Assembly: GCA_009760855.2 (NCBI GenBank)
Contig: WPIO01000073.1
Location: 269,001 to 333,000, forward strand
Length of the DNA stretch: 64,000 bases
Source: Cristatella mucedo
Taxonomy: Eukaryota > Bryozoa > Phylactolaemata > Cristatellidae
Direction of reading: 5' to 3'
Position numbers and translations under genes: made by a program. The notes below the pieces were generated by a model that had not been told where the DNA came from, did no database searches, and saw nothing but the letters and a program-made list of their open reading frames with translations. Shown here piece after piece: positions 45,949 through 57,059 of this stretch (positions are counted from its first letter, which is position 1; each line of letters begins with the position of its first letter).

Positions 45949-46307
45949 CTACAGTGTCTCACTGAAATAATCAGTTTGCTTACGTTTTGGTAATTCTAGG
46001 AAATGTCATCCACAATCAATTTCGCTATAAGTTTGAAGTCTGCAAGTAGAAAAGCTTGGTGCCTTTCCGAAGTATTCAATAACTTCCGGTATTGGCGGTG
46101 CTCAATATGAGTCGAAGTAGCATGAGTAATTATTAGTTAGCTTCACTGAAATCCAGTGATACGTTGCTTTATCAGATTCTCAAAAGTTACATATCTAACA
46201 TGTTGTTTTGTTGGAAGCAATTTTGATAATATGTCTCTCGCAAATACACGTCTGGAGTTTTTTATTCGTAACTCTTTTAAACATGTCATTACATTAGCAT
46301 CTGTCAT
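45949..46307 (-). pseudogene. Adenain-type cysteine protease remnant (Polinton/adintovirus-like)
   Basis: Adenain-like proteases mature capsid proteins in adenoviruses, Polintons and adintoviruses. The remnant begins MTDANVMTCLKELRIKN, followed by SRRVFARDILSK, which parallels the 'L.IKNFRGVFMRD.LP' opening of Polinton proteases. In a second frame it shows ATYHWISVKLTNN (His, codon at 46,156-46,158), CYFDSY (Asp, 46,111-46,113), PPIPEVIEYFG, and EIDCG (Cys, 46,012-46,014). The His-Asp-Cys order and the 'YYFDSFG.PPP..' context are those of the family. One frameshift and at least two stops break it, and it is shorter than intact relatives (about 120 codons). The matches are from memory of family motifs, not a search. 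Confidence 0.65.
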
Positions 46308-46699
46308 GCTCGGGAGTTTTTTAAAAATTAGTTTTTGACAGCTTTATCTCTTTAAGTTCATAATTAACTCTTCGTTACTCATTCCTAATCTTAACTTGCA
46401 TCCATGCGACAACACCCGAACACCAAACTTGCCCTCACGAGAACACACTTGTGGCCTAACTTGTGCCAATTATATAATACTACAGATCCAATCTCGGGAG
46501 AGTTAAATCTCCGTTTAAAACATGCTTAACCTTTACTTTGAAAAATTGCATGAATTGCTTTCGTAATTCCACGCATTCTTCTTTGGTTTACATTGTTACA
46601 TATTCTTAATACACATTGTAGGTATTACGACGCTTAAGAAAGTAAATACTCATTTTCTATATAATGTAAAAAAAATTCGATTGAATTTATTTAATGTCT

Positions 46700-47790
46700 C
46701 CGAGAGTGCATGCATTTGACTTCAGGCAGATCAAACTATTGACCACAAAGAACGTTTACCACAAGTTCCAATTAGATAGTTGATTTTTAGTTCCAAGTTG
46801 ATCTGAAAATTCCCAGTTATTAACGATTTCGGAGTAAACAAATTTGATGCCAAGTTATGATACTTGAACGATAGTAGCTTCTATTCTTGATTTAAAGCTA
46901 TACCAAAGACTTAAATCAACAACAGATAAAATAGATGCAGACGCTTATGTTTAGATTGCGATGTTGACGGAATGCAAGATGTAGATTCTTATCGCAATTG
47001 AAACAATATAGTTGTTTTAAATGACTTATTGACTGAAAATCAATTTAAGATTCATCATTATTTTAATAATGGATATATATCTATATAAACTGTATATCTT
47101 TTTATCTTTATTCGACTAATATACCTAGTAGGGAGATTAATAATAGATAATAGTTTTCAAACAAAATGTATGCTACTGGCATCTAATATATTAGAGACAC
47201 ATACATTAAAGATATAAATAGTAACTGTTTTAACAGCGGGAGCAGCTCAGACTTGTACATTATAGTGTGCTATTGTTCATTATCGAACGATTTGTGACAA
47301 CACCTCTGACGTCACTTCAAATGGTAATGGTTCCCAATTTACATGCATAAAGGGCTCAAGGATGTACGATAATATTAGTATGGAATAATTTAGCACGTTT
47401 TATGATGTCGAATATTTTGGAAAAACCCAAATTTCTGCAAGGTTCAGTTGAATAGAACAAATCAACAGGCCTTAACAGTGGAGGATCGGAGATATACCTA
47501 ATGTTAGGTAGCAATGCCATGTTTTGAGATCAAAATAATTTAGACATTAAGAAAATAGCACACAGAAGACTGAAAAAATACGTATCAAAAACAGAATCAA
47601 GTGCGATATGTCTGATGCTATTTGGAAAAGTATTCGAGCAGATAGCCACAAAATATTTCGAGATAAAATTGAAACAAAGTTAGAGAGTTTTAATGATTAT
47701 CTTACTAGAGACGTTTGCTATAGATACTCTCTAGATGGTGTAATAGATAAGACACAACTAGTAGAAATAACGTGTCTATCTATGGAGTTA
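46700..47790 (+). pseudogene. Decayed plus-strand coding remnants, unidentified
   Basis: Plus-strand frames with scattered stops read as protein in several patches: LYQRLKSTTDKIDADAYV near 46,900, LTAGAAQTCTL and NTSDVTSNGNGSQFTCIKGS near 47,240-47,360, and SDAIWKSIRADSHKIFRDKI (open for 61 codons at 47,608-47,793). They precede the tail-fibre-like remnant on the same strand. No family is recognised; viral structural proteins are a guess from context. Confidence 0.35.
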
Positions 47791-47899
47791 TAGAATTAAA
47801 GAAGGGTTCATAGCACCGCAGTATTATCCACAATGCATACTCAAACCACATGTATTGAGGTGAGATGAATGTCATTATTCGGAGTTAAAACATATTCGT

Positions 47900-48990
47900 T
47901 ACCGGATTAAATTGCGAGGGAAAAACAAGTAGTTTTTATGGCTGCTTGAAGTATTAGAATTTCTACTGATAAAGATACAGATATAAAACTGGGTAAATCC
48001 TTGTTCGTGTTACTAGTAGAGCATGAAAATCACTTCAATTTCGAGTTTAGTATCCTTAGTGTCCTTGGAAGATTTACCACTGAGACTAATCCAGGATATG
48101 ACATTACATAGCATATACGTACATAATTAACACAGAGAGTTAAATAACTATATCCAGATAGATTTAAAAAAAATAATCACAATGAAAAATAAATATTAGA
48201 CATGTCAATTTTTTAATTGCAACCTATGTAGATGAATCCAAAGAAAGTTGACATCGGCCAATTTGGGGCAAATGTGAATAGAGACATATTATCAGATCTT
48301 GATAATAAATGGTGCTTGACTAAAAAGCCTTGCAGTTCAAGTTAACTCATCAGATTGCTCTGACTAGGGGATGAGGTAAATAACATTTCTATGGCAGTTG
48401 CATCTAGAATAAGTTATTTCAAAGAGGTTACAATTACAAATCTTGGAAATGGAAATAATTCCGGAGATGCGGTCAATGTTGGTCAACTAAGTTGCTATGT
48501 AAATAAAGCTGGAGACAAAATAGCTGGTGATTTAAATATGGGTGGATTTGCAATAACCGCATGATATTGAAATGCTTCTAAAACTACTCCAACTGTATTA
48601 CCGGACAACTTACGTGTTACACGTGGAGAGTTAAAAGAGACGTAAATATAAGTGGGACGCCAGTTTTCAGTAGTCCTAATATAAACGGAAAGTCAGCCAT
48701 AAATGTAGCAGATCCAATTAAGTGCTCAGATGGTGCAACAAAAGGTTGCATAGATAAAACATGAAACAAATAACAGAGGTATTAGCATCGTCTATTAATC
48801 CGAGTTCAATAAAAATCAATACTAAGGACTCATCTTTCTTACACAAGGAATAACAGGAGTTCTCCAAAAACATTGTTACGAAAAATGGTAATATGATCTT
48901 ACAATTTTATGCCACTTGGAAAAGACTAGTGATACCCCTTTCCCATCTGGGATTAGTAGAGCACTATAAAATACTGACGTTGGAATATAT
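47900..48990 (+). pseudogene. Phage-tail-fibre-like protein remnant
   Basis: The readable core (48,391-48,561) gives AVASRISYFKEVTITNLGNG, NSGDAVNVGQLSCYVNKAGD and KIAGDLNMGGFAIT. This is the 'G...DAV...QL..YV.KAGD.M.GDLNMGG..I' module of phage and large-element tail/receptor-binding fibres. A second unit, INVADPIKCSDGATKGCIDK, follows at about 48,697-48,755, matching the linked 'L.DP...DGATKGYVD' phrase. Upstream patches in the same frame (VDIGQFGANVNRDILSDL near 48,250) and downstream ones (near 48,800-48,960) suggest a longer protein. Stops interrupt it. In a virus such proteins bind surfaces; here it is a fossil. Confidence 0.6.
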
Positions 48991-49004
48991 TTTAATAATC
49001 ATAA

Positions 49005-49190
49005 TAATAACAATTAATTTGATCTAACACCACCAGAGAGATCAATTAATTTCTAGGCACCGTAGATTTGCTGAAAATAGGGCATAAACGAATGTTTAGA
49101 GGTAGCATGCTCAATAAAAAACAAGAAAAACATGGTTAGGGGTCGCATGCGCAGGGTCAGCACGCATAAGGATTTTAAATAACACGCATT
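49005..49190 (-). mobile_element. LINE-A 3' fragment, antisense, inside the viral remnant
   Basis: AATAATAATAACAATTAATT, TTTCTAGGCACCGTAGATTT, CATGGTTAGGGGTCGCATGC and GGGTCAGCACGCATAAGG are the reverse complement of the LINE-A 3' UTR in order. Confidence 0.8.
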
Positions 49191-49442
49191 GCGTACAAGA
49201 CAACTTATTGACTGCTCTTTCTTAGAGTCTTGTAAACTCTAAAGTCAATCTATTAGTTGCATAATGACTAGAATTATGTAAATGGAAAGTTTGAGCTACC
49301 AATTACTTCATCCTATGAACATCATTTTTAACTTTTAGGAAAGGAAGAATGTTCATAGTCATTGGAATGGAATCATGATCTGAACAGTGATAAAGGTTTT
49401 TGATTCCGAGCACCTCTTTCTAAAGTGTTAAAGTGCTCAATA

Positions 49443-50272
49443 TAATGTAATCTAATGCATCTCCGTCTGTAACTCCACAAAGTCATACAGACTATGTAGG
49501 TGTTATGCAGGAGAGTTTTGTATAGCTCACTCACAGCCTAAGCGGCTTTCGGTACGCATTCCGTAGCCAACAGACTTCGTCTCGCGCCACAAAGAGAAAG
49601 TGGGAAGCAAAGCAAATTCAAGAGAGCAGTTGAGGTAGTGAGTAGCTTGGAAGCAGCAGTTCAGGACCGCTGAAAAAGATGTGCCATAGTCGGCAGTTGG
49701 AGAGTAGATGTCGTTGCCTAAGAATTGTGGAAGCGAGTTTCACAGTGTAGGACATGCAGAGCTAAAGCTTCTGTCGTCAACGGTCTTTAAGTGGCGGAAT
49801 GGAGCAGCTAATTTATTGTCCACACAGGACCTGAGGGCGCGAAGAGGCTGAAACTGGTGCAGCAGTTCAGCTAGGTACGAAGGAGCCAAGCCGTGGCGGG
49901 CCTTGTGGGTCAGCATAAGAACAGTATCCGTTGATCCGCTGGCAGCCATCCTAGCTCTTTTAGCAAAGGAGACACGTGGTCAAACCTCCAAGACTTGAAA
50001 ACTAGCCTTTCAGCAATATTCATAACCAGCTGCAGTGGCTTAGTTGCTTATTAGGTAGCCCAGCCAAAGGGGGATTACAATAATCAAGCCGAGACCGAAC
50101 CAAGGAGCTATTCACATTTTTTGCAAGCCACTATGGAAGACAGCTCCTAATATTGGATAGGAATTGGACGTGATGACTAGCTTCCACTCTGAATGAAGCT
50201 TTTAAAATTGAGGCAGCTGTCGAAAAAGATACCTAAATTTCGAGCACGTTGTGATGGTCGCACAACAGCTCA
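49443..50272 (-). mobile_element. LINE-B copy, antisense, inside the viral remnant
   Basis: The plus strand begins with the reverse complement of the TACATTA tail. GTTTTGTATAGCTCACTCAC, CGGTACGCATTCCGTAGCC, GGCGGGCCTTGTGGGTCAGC and GTGATGGTCGCACAACAGC then follow, the inverse of LINE-B at 54.2-55.0 kb. A minus-strand frame reads LTHKARHGLAPSYLAELLHQ. The copy is 5'-truncated just after the RT core. Confidence 0.93.
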
Positions 50273-50579
50273 AGACATTCCTTCCTATGTTTAGATCTAG
50301 AAAATTTAAGGCGAGAATGATAACAGTCTGCGCAAATAACACCTTAATGAGCCCGATTTAAATCACCATAAAATCAGTTTCTTTACTATCAAATAAAAAA
50401 ATATCAGATCTTACCTCAAAAGGCAGTTTAGGCTTGTGGATAATCTTTAAACGTGATCGCAATCCACTTAGTAAATGATTTTCTATCGTCTGAGTTCGTT
50501 TGCATTTAAAACAAAATATATCAAGCACTATAGAATGTTATTCATACCTTTAAACGAGAGAACAAGTTTAGCATGATCA

Positions 50580-51420
50580 AAATTCAGATATAAGCCAAGT
50601 TTTAAGCCTTGACCTAAATAGGGTCAGTGAATTTGTGAATGCATTAGTATCAAATAAAAGCGGTCAAACTGACATACTAGATATGCCAACTGATAATGAA
50701 TATAAATATGCATTAGGTGTGACTGATATGGCTAGTTAATATAAGGACTTAAGGGCCTTGAAAAGCAGGTCATTAAGAGACGTATGGTGAACAATAGTTT
50801 ATGTTTACTCAAAAGGTCAGTTAGAGTGGCCAAATAAGAAAACCGTAGACCCAGGAGCGGAGTTCAAATTTGAATGCAAGAAAGAAACGGAAAAATGGAA
50901 CGTGGATGATACAACCAACTGAAAAAGAATTTGCACCTGTTGAAAGAATGAATCCTACTCTAGCAGAAAGAGCTTTGACAGTTCAAAATAAAAAATAATT
51001 GGAGAGTCTAAGTAAAGGAGATAATAGTAGAAACAAAGAATGGACAGAAAATATACACAGAGTACTACATTACTTAAATAATACTAGCAATGGGAAAGAA
51101 ATATGCAAAATTAATAATAAAAAAGCATTGAGAAACCGAAATACTTTAGAAAAGTAGGAAAGGATGAGCAAAGAAATCATAACTTGTAGAAGCTGTTAGA
51201 TACTTACTGGAAACTGGCTTGAAAAACATCTGAAAAACCAAGGAGAGCTACAGATAAAATATGGAGTTTGTCTAAACATAGGATAATTAGTAAAATAATA
51301 ATGAAAGATCAGTCCATTAGATATTTTATTAGTGATATGGAAAGACGCTCTGTCGTGGAAAAATTACTGGCTATAAAGCAGGAGTAATAGGATTAGAAAA
51401 GTTGCGTATTTCATCTCCCC
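50580..51420 (+). pseudogene. Decayed plus-strand frames, unidentified
   Basis: The plus strand gives LNRVSEFVNALVSNKSGQTD, DNEYKYALGVTDMAS, YVYSKGQLEWPNKKT and DPGAEFKFECKKETEKW. After a frameshift come EFAPVERMNPTLAERALTVQ and NKEWTENIHRVLHYLNNTSN. The residues look like real protein broken by stops. They lie in the AT-rich island on the strand of the tail-fibre remnant, beyond the LINE-B insertion. I do not recognise the family. Confidence 0.35.
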
Positions 51421-53649
51421 CTGTTACTGTATCGTTAAGCTCATTCCTTGTAGTAACTTCATCTGATGATCAGCTATTTATAATAAGCTTAAAATAGACC
51501 TTTTCATTCTGTCAATGGGAGATAGAGCACCTGCAATTGATAGCAACATAGTCGATTTACCGATCTTATTTATTGAGGGGCTTGAAACTTGGTCGGACGT
51601 GTCAGAAGATGCTTGCAGGCTCCAAGCATCAGGCTCGGCAAGGGGCATCGAATTAATCCTAAACATTATGTCAATGGAAAGGTGCATCCTATGCACCTTA
51701 AGGGATTCTTTAGATAATAAGTACGTTTTTTGATACAGCTACAAAGAACTTTTCTGTGTGGCACTCCTTGGGTAGGTGTCTTCATGGCGTCCACTCCTCT
51801 AATTAGCTAAGTCTAGTTGTAAATTCGCAGGTTTGTCATTGTCAGTGACATCACATCTAGATAATGACTTAAGCATGATACTTATAGTACTACTAATTCC
51901 GCACAGCAACGATGAGTGTCATGTTAAAAATTTCCTAGGGCAAGAGAGTTTTCCAATTTGCATATGTAGCTACATGCACGATCGGAGTTCTCATTGAGCA
52001 TTAAAAGTCTCTAACTGCACATGACCAAAACTTCCAGTGGCTATTCACAGAGGCTATTCATTGGTGTTGTATGCATAGCACCAATGAGATCACAGCACTG
52101 ACGAGTGCCCAGAGAAATGCAAAGAGATCGCTGATACACATGCGTAGCTGCAATATGCACACTCGTATTTTAAATTGAAATTTAAATGCCAGGAATTTAC
52201 AGCAGGAATATGAACTTGGGAAATTGACAGGGTATTTATGGTGGCCATAGCACTCTAGTAGCTTACACTCTCTGCACTGCTACACTCTTTGCAGTCAGCC
52301 GAAGTGACGATGGCGCTCCCAGATTCCGCTTGGACCAGCTGACTTGGCGTACTGGTAAGCTGACAGCTTCGAGTTTTTGTGTAAGTGTAAGCTTTGAATT
52401 TACGCTGCTGTGCTTTGTAGTTTAAATTTTTGTTAAATGGGTGTATCATCACCACCGAAAATGACACACCATTGGCTAAAAGTCAAATCTGGTGGTCTAA
52501 TCCGGCTACTTCCAAATTTAAATGCTCAGATAGAGTTGTTAAATAAAAAGTGCTTGGCCATTAAGCAGCTCAGCATAAATTAAACCGATGCCACGATCAT
52601 CGCTAGAAATAGCAAAGGCGAGCACGTCGTAATTCTTCGCTGCACTGATGTAGAGCCGAGCAAGGACCAACTTCCGTTCTGGATGTGTCGTTTCAAATTT
52701 CTACTAATACTTTGTTTTGCAGTGACAGTTAGTAAGTCACAAGAAAGTCATTCGATCGTATTTTTTTATCAGAGTCTGTTTTTGCATATGAAAATTGTCT
52801 GTTACTCTAACATCGCGAAGGATTCCTGAAAATCTTCACGTGTTTATCCATTATATAATCAATCAAGGAAAGCATACACCAGTTGGTTGATGATTTACAG
52901 ATTTATACAAAGCATTTTGCAATGAAAAGCCTTGGAATCAATGAATTTAGAAGAGTCTGCTGTGATTTTTTATATCAAAACATGTCCGTCATACTTGAAA
53001 GGATGAAACTTAATTCATAACAATAATAGTATCGAGTACTAATAATATATCTCAGACGAGAAGCTCAGACAAAAGCAGTGTGATCTGGCAACTACACTGC
53101 TGCAGGCAAATCAAACAAGCCGCTGAGCTTTGCACAAGTTGCAGATGGTGCAGATGGTTAAGTTCACAGGCCAGAAGTCATGAATAAAGGGAATTACAAA
53201 ATTCTAGATGAGATATCGTAGGTGCGTGAAATAGCTTGGCTGTCGTACTTTTATGCAGGAACTTGTTTTGGCCATATTCCACGAGCTAAGTTCGGCCGAC
53301 TTGACAGTTGAGGATATGTGCTCATCTAATGACAAGTAGTTCTGGTATAGTAAAGGAGATTATGGACAGACGTCACCGAAGGGATGCTAGCACAAATAAT
53401 CTTGAGGGCGAGGTCTTCTAACTTCCGGGTGACATTAGGTTTTTTTATCAAGCGGATGAGGAATGAGTTTACTTCCTTTCTGAGTCTACACAATCGTTAA
53501 ACGTATGCAGGCAAGAGGACTTTCAGCATCCAGCTTTGATCTTTTCAAATAAGTAGCTACTAGTTTGATAAAGTTGAAAACAATTATACATTTGCATTTC
53601 GCCACATGAGAAATAAAGAATTCTCCGAGCCGTCACATATATACTGTAA
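51421..53649. other. AT-rich flank of the viral remnant, unassigned
   Basis: One 72-codon plus-strand frame (51,515-51,733, DLPILFIEGLETWSDVSEDA) is non-repetitive but unrecognised. A minus-strand frame at 52,255-52,467 is no better. No repeat family is identified. Confidence 0.4.
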
Positions 53650-55008
53650 AGAAAGGATTACAATTTATGTTTGGGTACATCGTCACTGCCCTAGCTCTGC
53701 TAGCTCTGTCTGCTGCCTTTGACACCATTGATCACGACGTTCTGCTTGAACGATTGAGAACAACAATCGGTCTGACAGATGAAGCACTGGCTTGGTTTAA
53801 ATCGTACTTGTCTGATCGTGTTCAATCCGTGTCGTTTGGGGGTCAGGTCTTACGCGCGAGACGGGTCACCCGTGGAGTCCCTCAAGGGTCTGTACTCGGT
53901 CCCTTGCTGTTCTCTATTTATACTCAACCTCTGGGAAAAGTGATTAAGGCCCATGGAATAGGATATCACTTTAATGCTGACGATACTCAGCTGTATTTGC
54001 CATTCAAACCGTCGGAACCTGCTGCAGCAACTGAGAAACTAAATGCTTGCCTTGCCGACATTCGATCCTGCATTTCGGAAACCTTCTTGAAATTAAATGA
54101 TGATAAAACCGAACTGCTGCTCATAGGACACCCTTAGCGCATGCCTGGATTAAAAGGCTTTGCTCTTCTAATATGTGATGCTGTTGTGCGACCATCACCA
54201 CGTGCTCTAACGTTAGGTGTCGTTTTTGATAGCTGCCTCAATTTTAAAAGCTTCATTCAGAAGACTGCTTCTACAGCTAGCCACCACATCCAATCCCTAT
54301 CCAAGATTAGGAACTGTCTTCTACAATGGATTTAAAAAAAATTGAATAGCTCCTTAGTTCTGTCTCGGCTTGATTATTGTAATTCCCCTTTGGCTGGGCT
54401 ACCTAATAAGCAACTAAGCCACTGCAGCTGGTTATGAATATTGCTGAAAGGCTAGTTTTCAAGTCTCGGAGGGTTGACCACGTGTCTCCTTTGCTAAAAG
54501 AGCTAGGATGGCTGCCAGCGGATCAACGGATACTGTTCTTATGCTGACCCACAAGGCCCGCCACGGCTAGGCTCCATCGTACCTAGCTGAACTGCTGCAC
54601 CAGTTTCAGCCTCTTCGCGCCCTCAGGTCCTGTGTGGACAATAAATTAGCTGCTCCATTCCTCCACTTAAAGGCCGTTGACGACAGAAGCTTTAGCTCTG
54701 CATGGTCCTAGACTGTTGAACTCGCTTCCACAGTTCTTATGCAAGGACAACTACTCTCCTACTGCCGCCTATGGCTCATCATTTTCAGAGTTCCTGAGCT
54801 GCTGCTTCCAAACTACTCACTACCTCAACTGCTCTCCTGAATTTGCTTTGCTTCCCACTTTCTCTTTGTGGCGCGAGACGAAGTCTGTTGGCTACGGAAT
54901 GCGTACCGAAAGCCGCTTAGGCTGTGAGTGAGCTACACAAAACTCTCCTGCATAACACCCACATGGTCTTAATGACTTTGTGGAGTTACAGATGTAGATA
55001 CATTAGAT
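53650..55008 (+). mobile_element. LINE-B copy with partial RT domain
   Basis: Begins inside RT motif A (LSAAFDTIDHDVLLERL). It continues with ALAWFKSYLSDRVQSVSFGG, GVPQGSVLGPLLFSIYTQPL (motif B) and HFNADDTQLYLPFKP (motif C, with the usual Tyr of YADD replaced by Asn), then ETFLKLNDDKTELLLIGH. Frames then break, with TLGVVFDSCLNFKSFIQKTA and the C-terminal region in pieces. The 3' end carries GCTACGGAATGCGTACCGAA and a short GATACATTAGA. It belongs to the L2/CR1 group but differs clearly from LINE-A at the protein level. Confidence 0.95.
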
Positions 55009-56914
55009 CGTGTACTATTGCAGTCGGCCTAAACACACAAAGGCAGAGAAGTGGGATTACGACGGTAAAACTTGAGAAGTAAGTGAGTTATTTAGGACTG
55101 CCGAACTGAAGCAAAATAATAAATACGATGACTGGACCTGGCAGTGGCGATAGGCAAAAGTGATGTCGTTTGGCGATTGTGAGCTTCGCCGACCAAGTAA
55201 CCGGACTTTGTACCGTTTGTCAGCGTCTTATTACACTAGCCACACTAGCAGAAAGACCTGCACTGACACCTGAAAGACATGCACTGGATAACATCGGTCG
55301 AGAACGGGTTATACGAAATGCCTGACTAATCAATTGGTCTGTGGTTCTCTTGCCTATGGGTGCCCAAAGTTTAGCAACGCTAAGTAGGTGAATGTAAGCT
55401 GACTCAGCACTGCAGATGAATTTAGCATCTAGCAAAAATTCATTTCGGAATGGAACAAGCAAACCAGTCGTGTGGTGTGAATATCTTTGTGCACCCTGCG
55501 ACGCACTCTACACGAAGCTCTGCCGCCCTGGCCACGAGTGCAGTCCAATCTCTCTCAACTTCAGAGGCAGGTTTAACCTTTCACTTCCCTTTTACTTCCC
55601 CTTTACTTAATTAGACCTCAAGTTTTAGTTACCCGTTACGCCATCCTAATTTCCATAAGATCAGCCTAAATTCAAATGGACCAGATGGCTCGGCATAGAT
55701 AGGGCGGGCGGGCTTGTGGCACAAGAGCTCTCAGCGGTCCTCCACTTCAGCTTCCGCTACATTAGTGAACCCGTGGCTCCTTAGAGCACTTTGCAGGCTA
55801 AATGATTGAGTGAAACTCCTGAAATTGGCTGCTTTAGATTCTTGCGAGTGGCCGATCGCTGCCCTGCTTCTCCCGCCGAACCAGAGTGCTCTCTTCCAGT
55901 CACTTCCGGCGTCCTAAGCTCAGCTGCAAGCTGGCTGTACGGCAACCCAAGCTAAGGCCGTGCCCATCGAGATGGAGCTCAGTGCGTGCAGCCATGACTG
56001 CTAAGAACACAGCTGCCGCCAATTCCCAGGTACCTGTGTAGCCTGATTCTACGGGTGCCTCGCATCGCTGGCAGCCATTATTGCGAGCAGTTGGTAGCTC
56101 TTGGAGATCGGGCATTCTCTTCCACATGTACCGAAAGTCTGTAACTCGCTTTCGGCTTCTGTTACCTCCGGCAGTAATACTACTAATAATGAGCCATTCG
56201 CATAATGTCCTCAACAAAATCAATCTATTTTTGGAGTTTTCAAATCAACTGCTAAGGAATTGAATTTGTAGCATTCGAGTTTCTTTAAAAGAAGGCTATG
56301 CTCCGCTCAGCTATCCCCACGTCTTGGTGAACTTGTTTTAATTTACCGTGCTTTCGCGCTTACTCATGCATGATTCGGTGCATGTTTTCAACCAGGAGTA
56401 CTGCTTGAACTAGCTGCTCTGAGCGTTTCTTTGAGTGTTTTTGCGAGCTTCCGTAAGTACAATACTTGTGTGCTCGTTCGTGCACGCTCGTCTAAGTACC
56501 TCGATACATTGATTTTCATCAAGCCATGATTCTTGCTTCTCTCATAGCGAAGCGTAAAACGCCGGAACATTTATTGGTTATCTCGGGGCACTACACTAGT
56601 GTTAGCGTCATTATGATTATTAGCATTATATTTTTTATCATCATTCCATTATTATTATCAATCCATTATTATTATCAATCCATTATAATCACTTCATTAT
56701 TTTTACCATTCAATTTGTGTTACCACTCCAGCGGCTGGAGCGCTAGTATCGCCTCGCCCCTGGCTCGATGGACGACGCCTGGAAGCTGGCATCGCCTAGG
56801 GCACAATGCAGGGCCACTGGGATGCCTAGCTCGATCGTCGTCAGGTTAGCTGGCGCGATCGAGGCGTGTCGACGTCCGGACGGAGCGTTGATGACCCATC
56901 TGACCCGTCTCGCC
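55009..56914. other. Unassigned 1.9 kb
   Basis: Short frames at 55,220-55,462, 55,416-55,610 and 55,900-56,223 have no motif. An ATT-rich patch lies near 56,610-56,700. A TTTATT near 56,570 would be AATAAA on the minus strand, far downstream of the HCN-type exon. Confidence 0.45.
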
Positions 56915-57053
56915 GAGCTGGTTTGGACTAACGGTTAAGGTGCTCGCCCCGACCAAGGCCCGGCTGAGGTCGTGGGCTCGAGCCCCGAGGCATACGCCAA
57001 GCGACCGAATAGAGATTAAGTTCTCTTGGGGCGTTTTACAAATGAATAGTATT
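56915..57053 (+). mobile_element. SINE-A copy, best preserved
   Basis: GTTTGGACTAACGGTTAAGG (box A region), GAGGTCGTGGGCTCGAGCCC (box B region), CGAATAGAGATTAAGTTCTC and TTGGGGCGTTTTACAAATG. The tail block is the LINE-A 3' end. This copy shows the head-to-tail structure most clearly. Confidence 0.85.
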
Positions 57054-57059
57054 TACGGC

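Larger units (their letters stand above)
44640..53640. mobile_element. AT-rich island with a decayed Polinton/adintovirus-like insertion (limits approximate)
   Basis: Base composition changes visibly to AT-rich here, against GC-rich flanks. Inside lie remnants with clear DNA-virus character: an adenain-like protease (minus, 45.95-46.31 kb), a tail-fibre-like protein (plus, about 47.9-49.0 kb), and further decayed frames (46.7-47.8 and 50.6-51.4 kb). LINE-A and LINE-B copies have inserted into it. No terminal inverted repeats, integrase, polymerase or capsid gene could be confirmed by eye, so the family call rests mainly on the protease. Genes on both strands and decay throughout fit an old endogenised element. 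The core may be only 45.4-51.5 kb. Confidence 0.6.

Noticed and set aside
47608-47793. Complete small host gene of 61 codons
   Set aside because: It lies within a longer run of decayed plus-strand coding remnants in the AT-rich island and lacks its own context; more likely part of the viral fossil.
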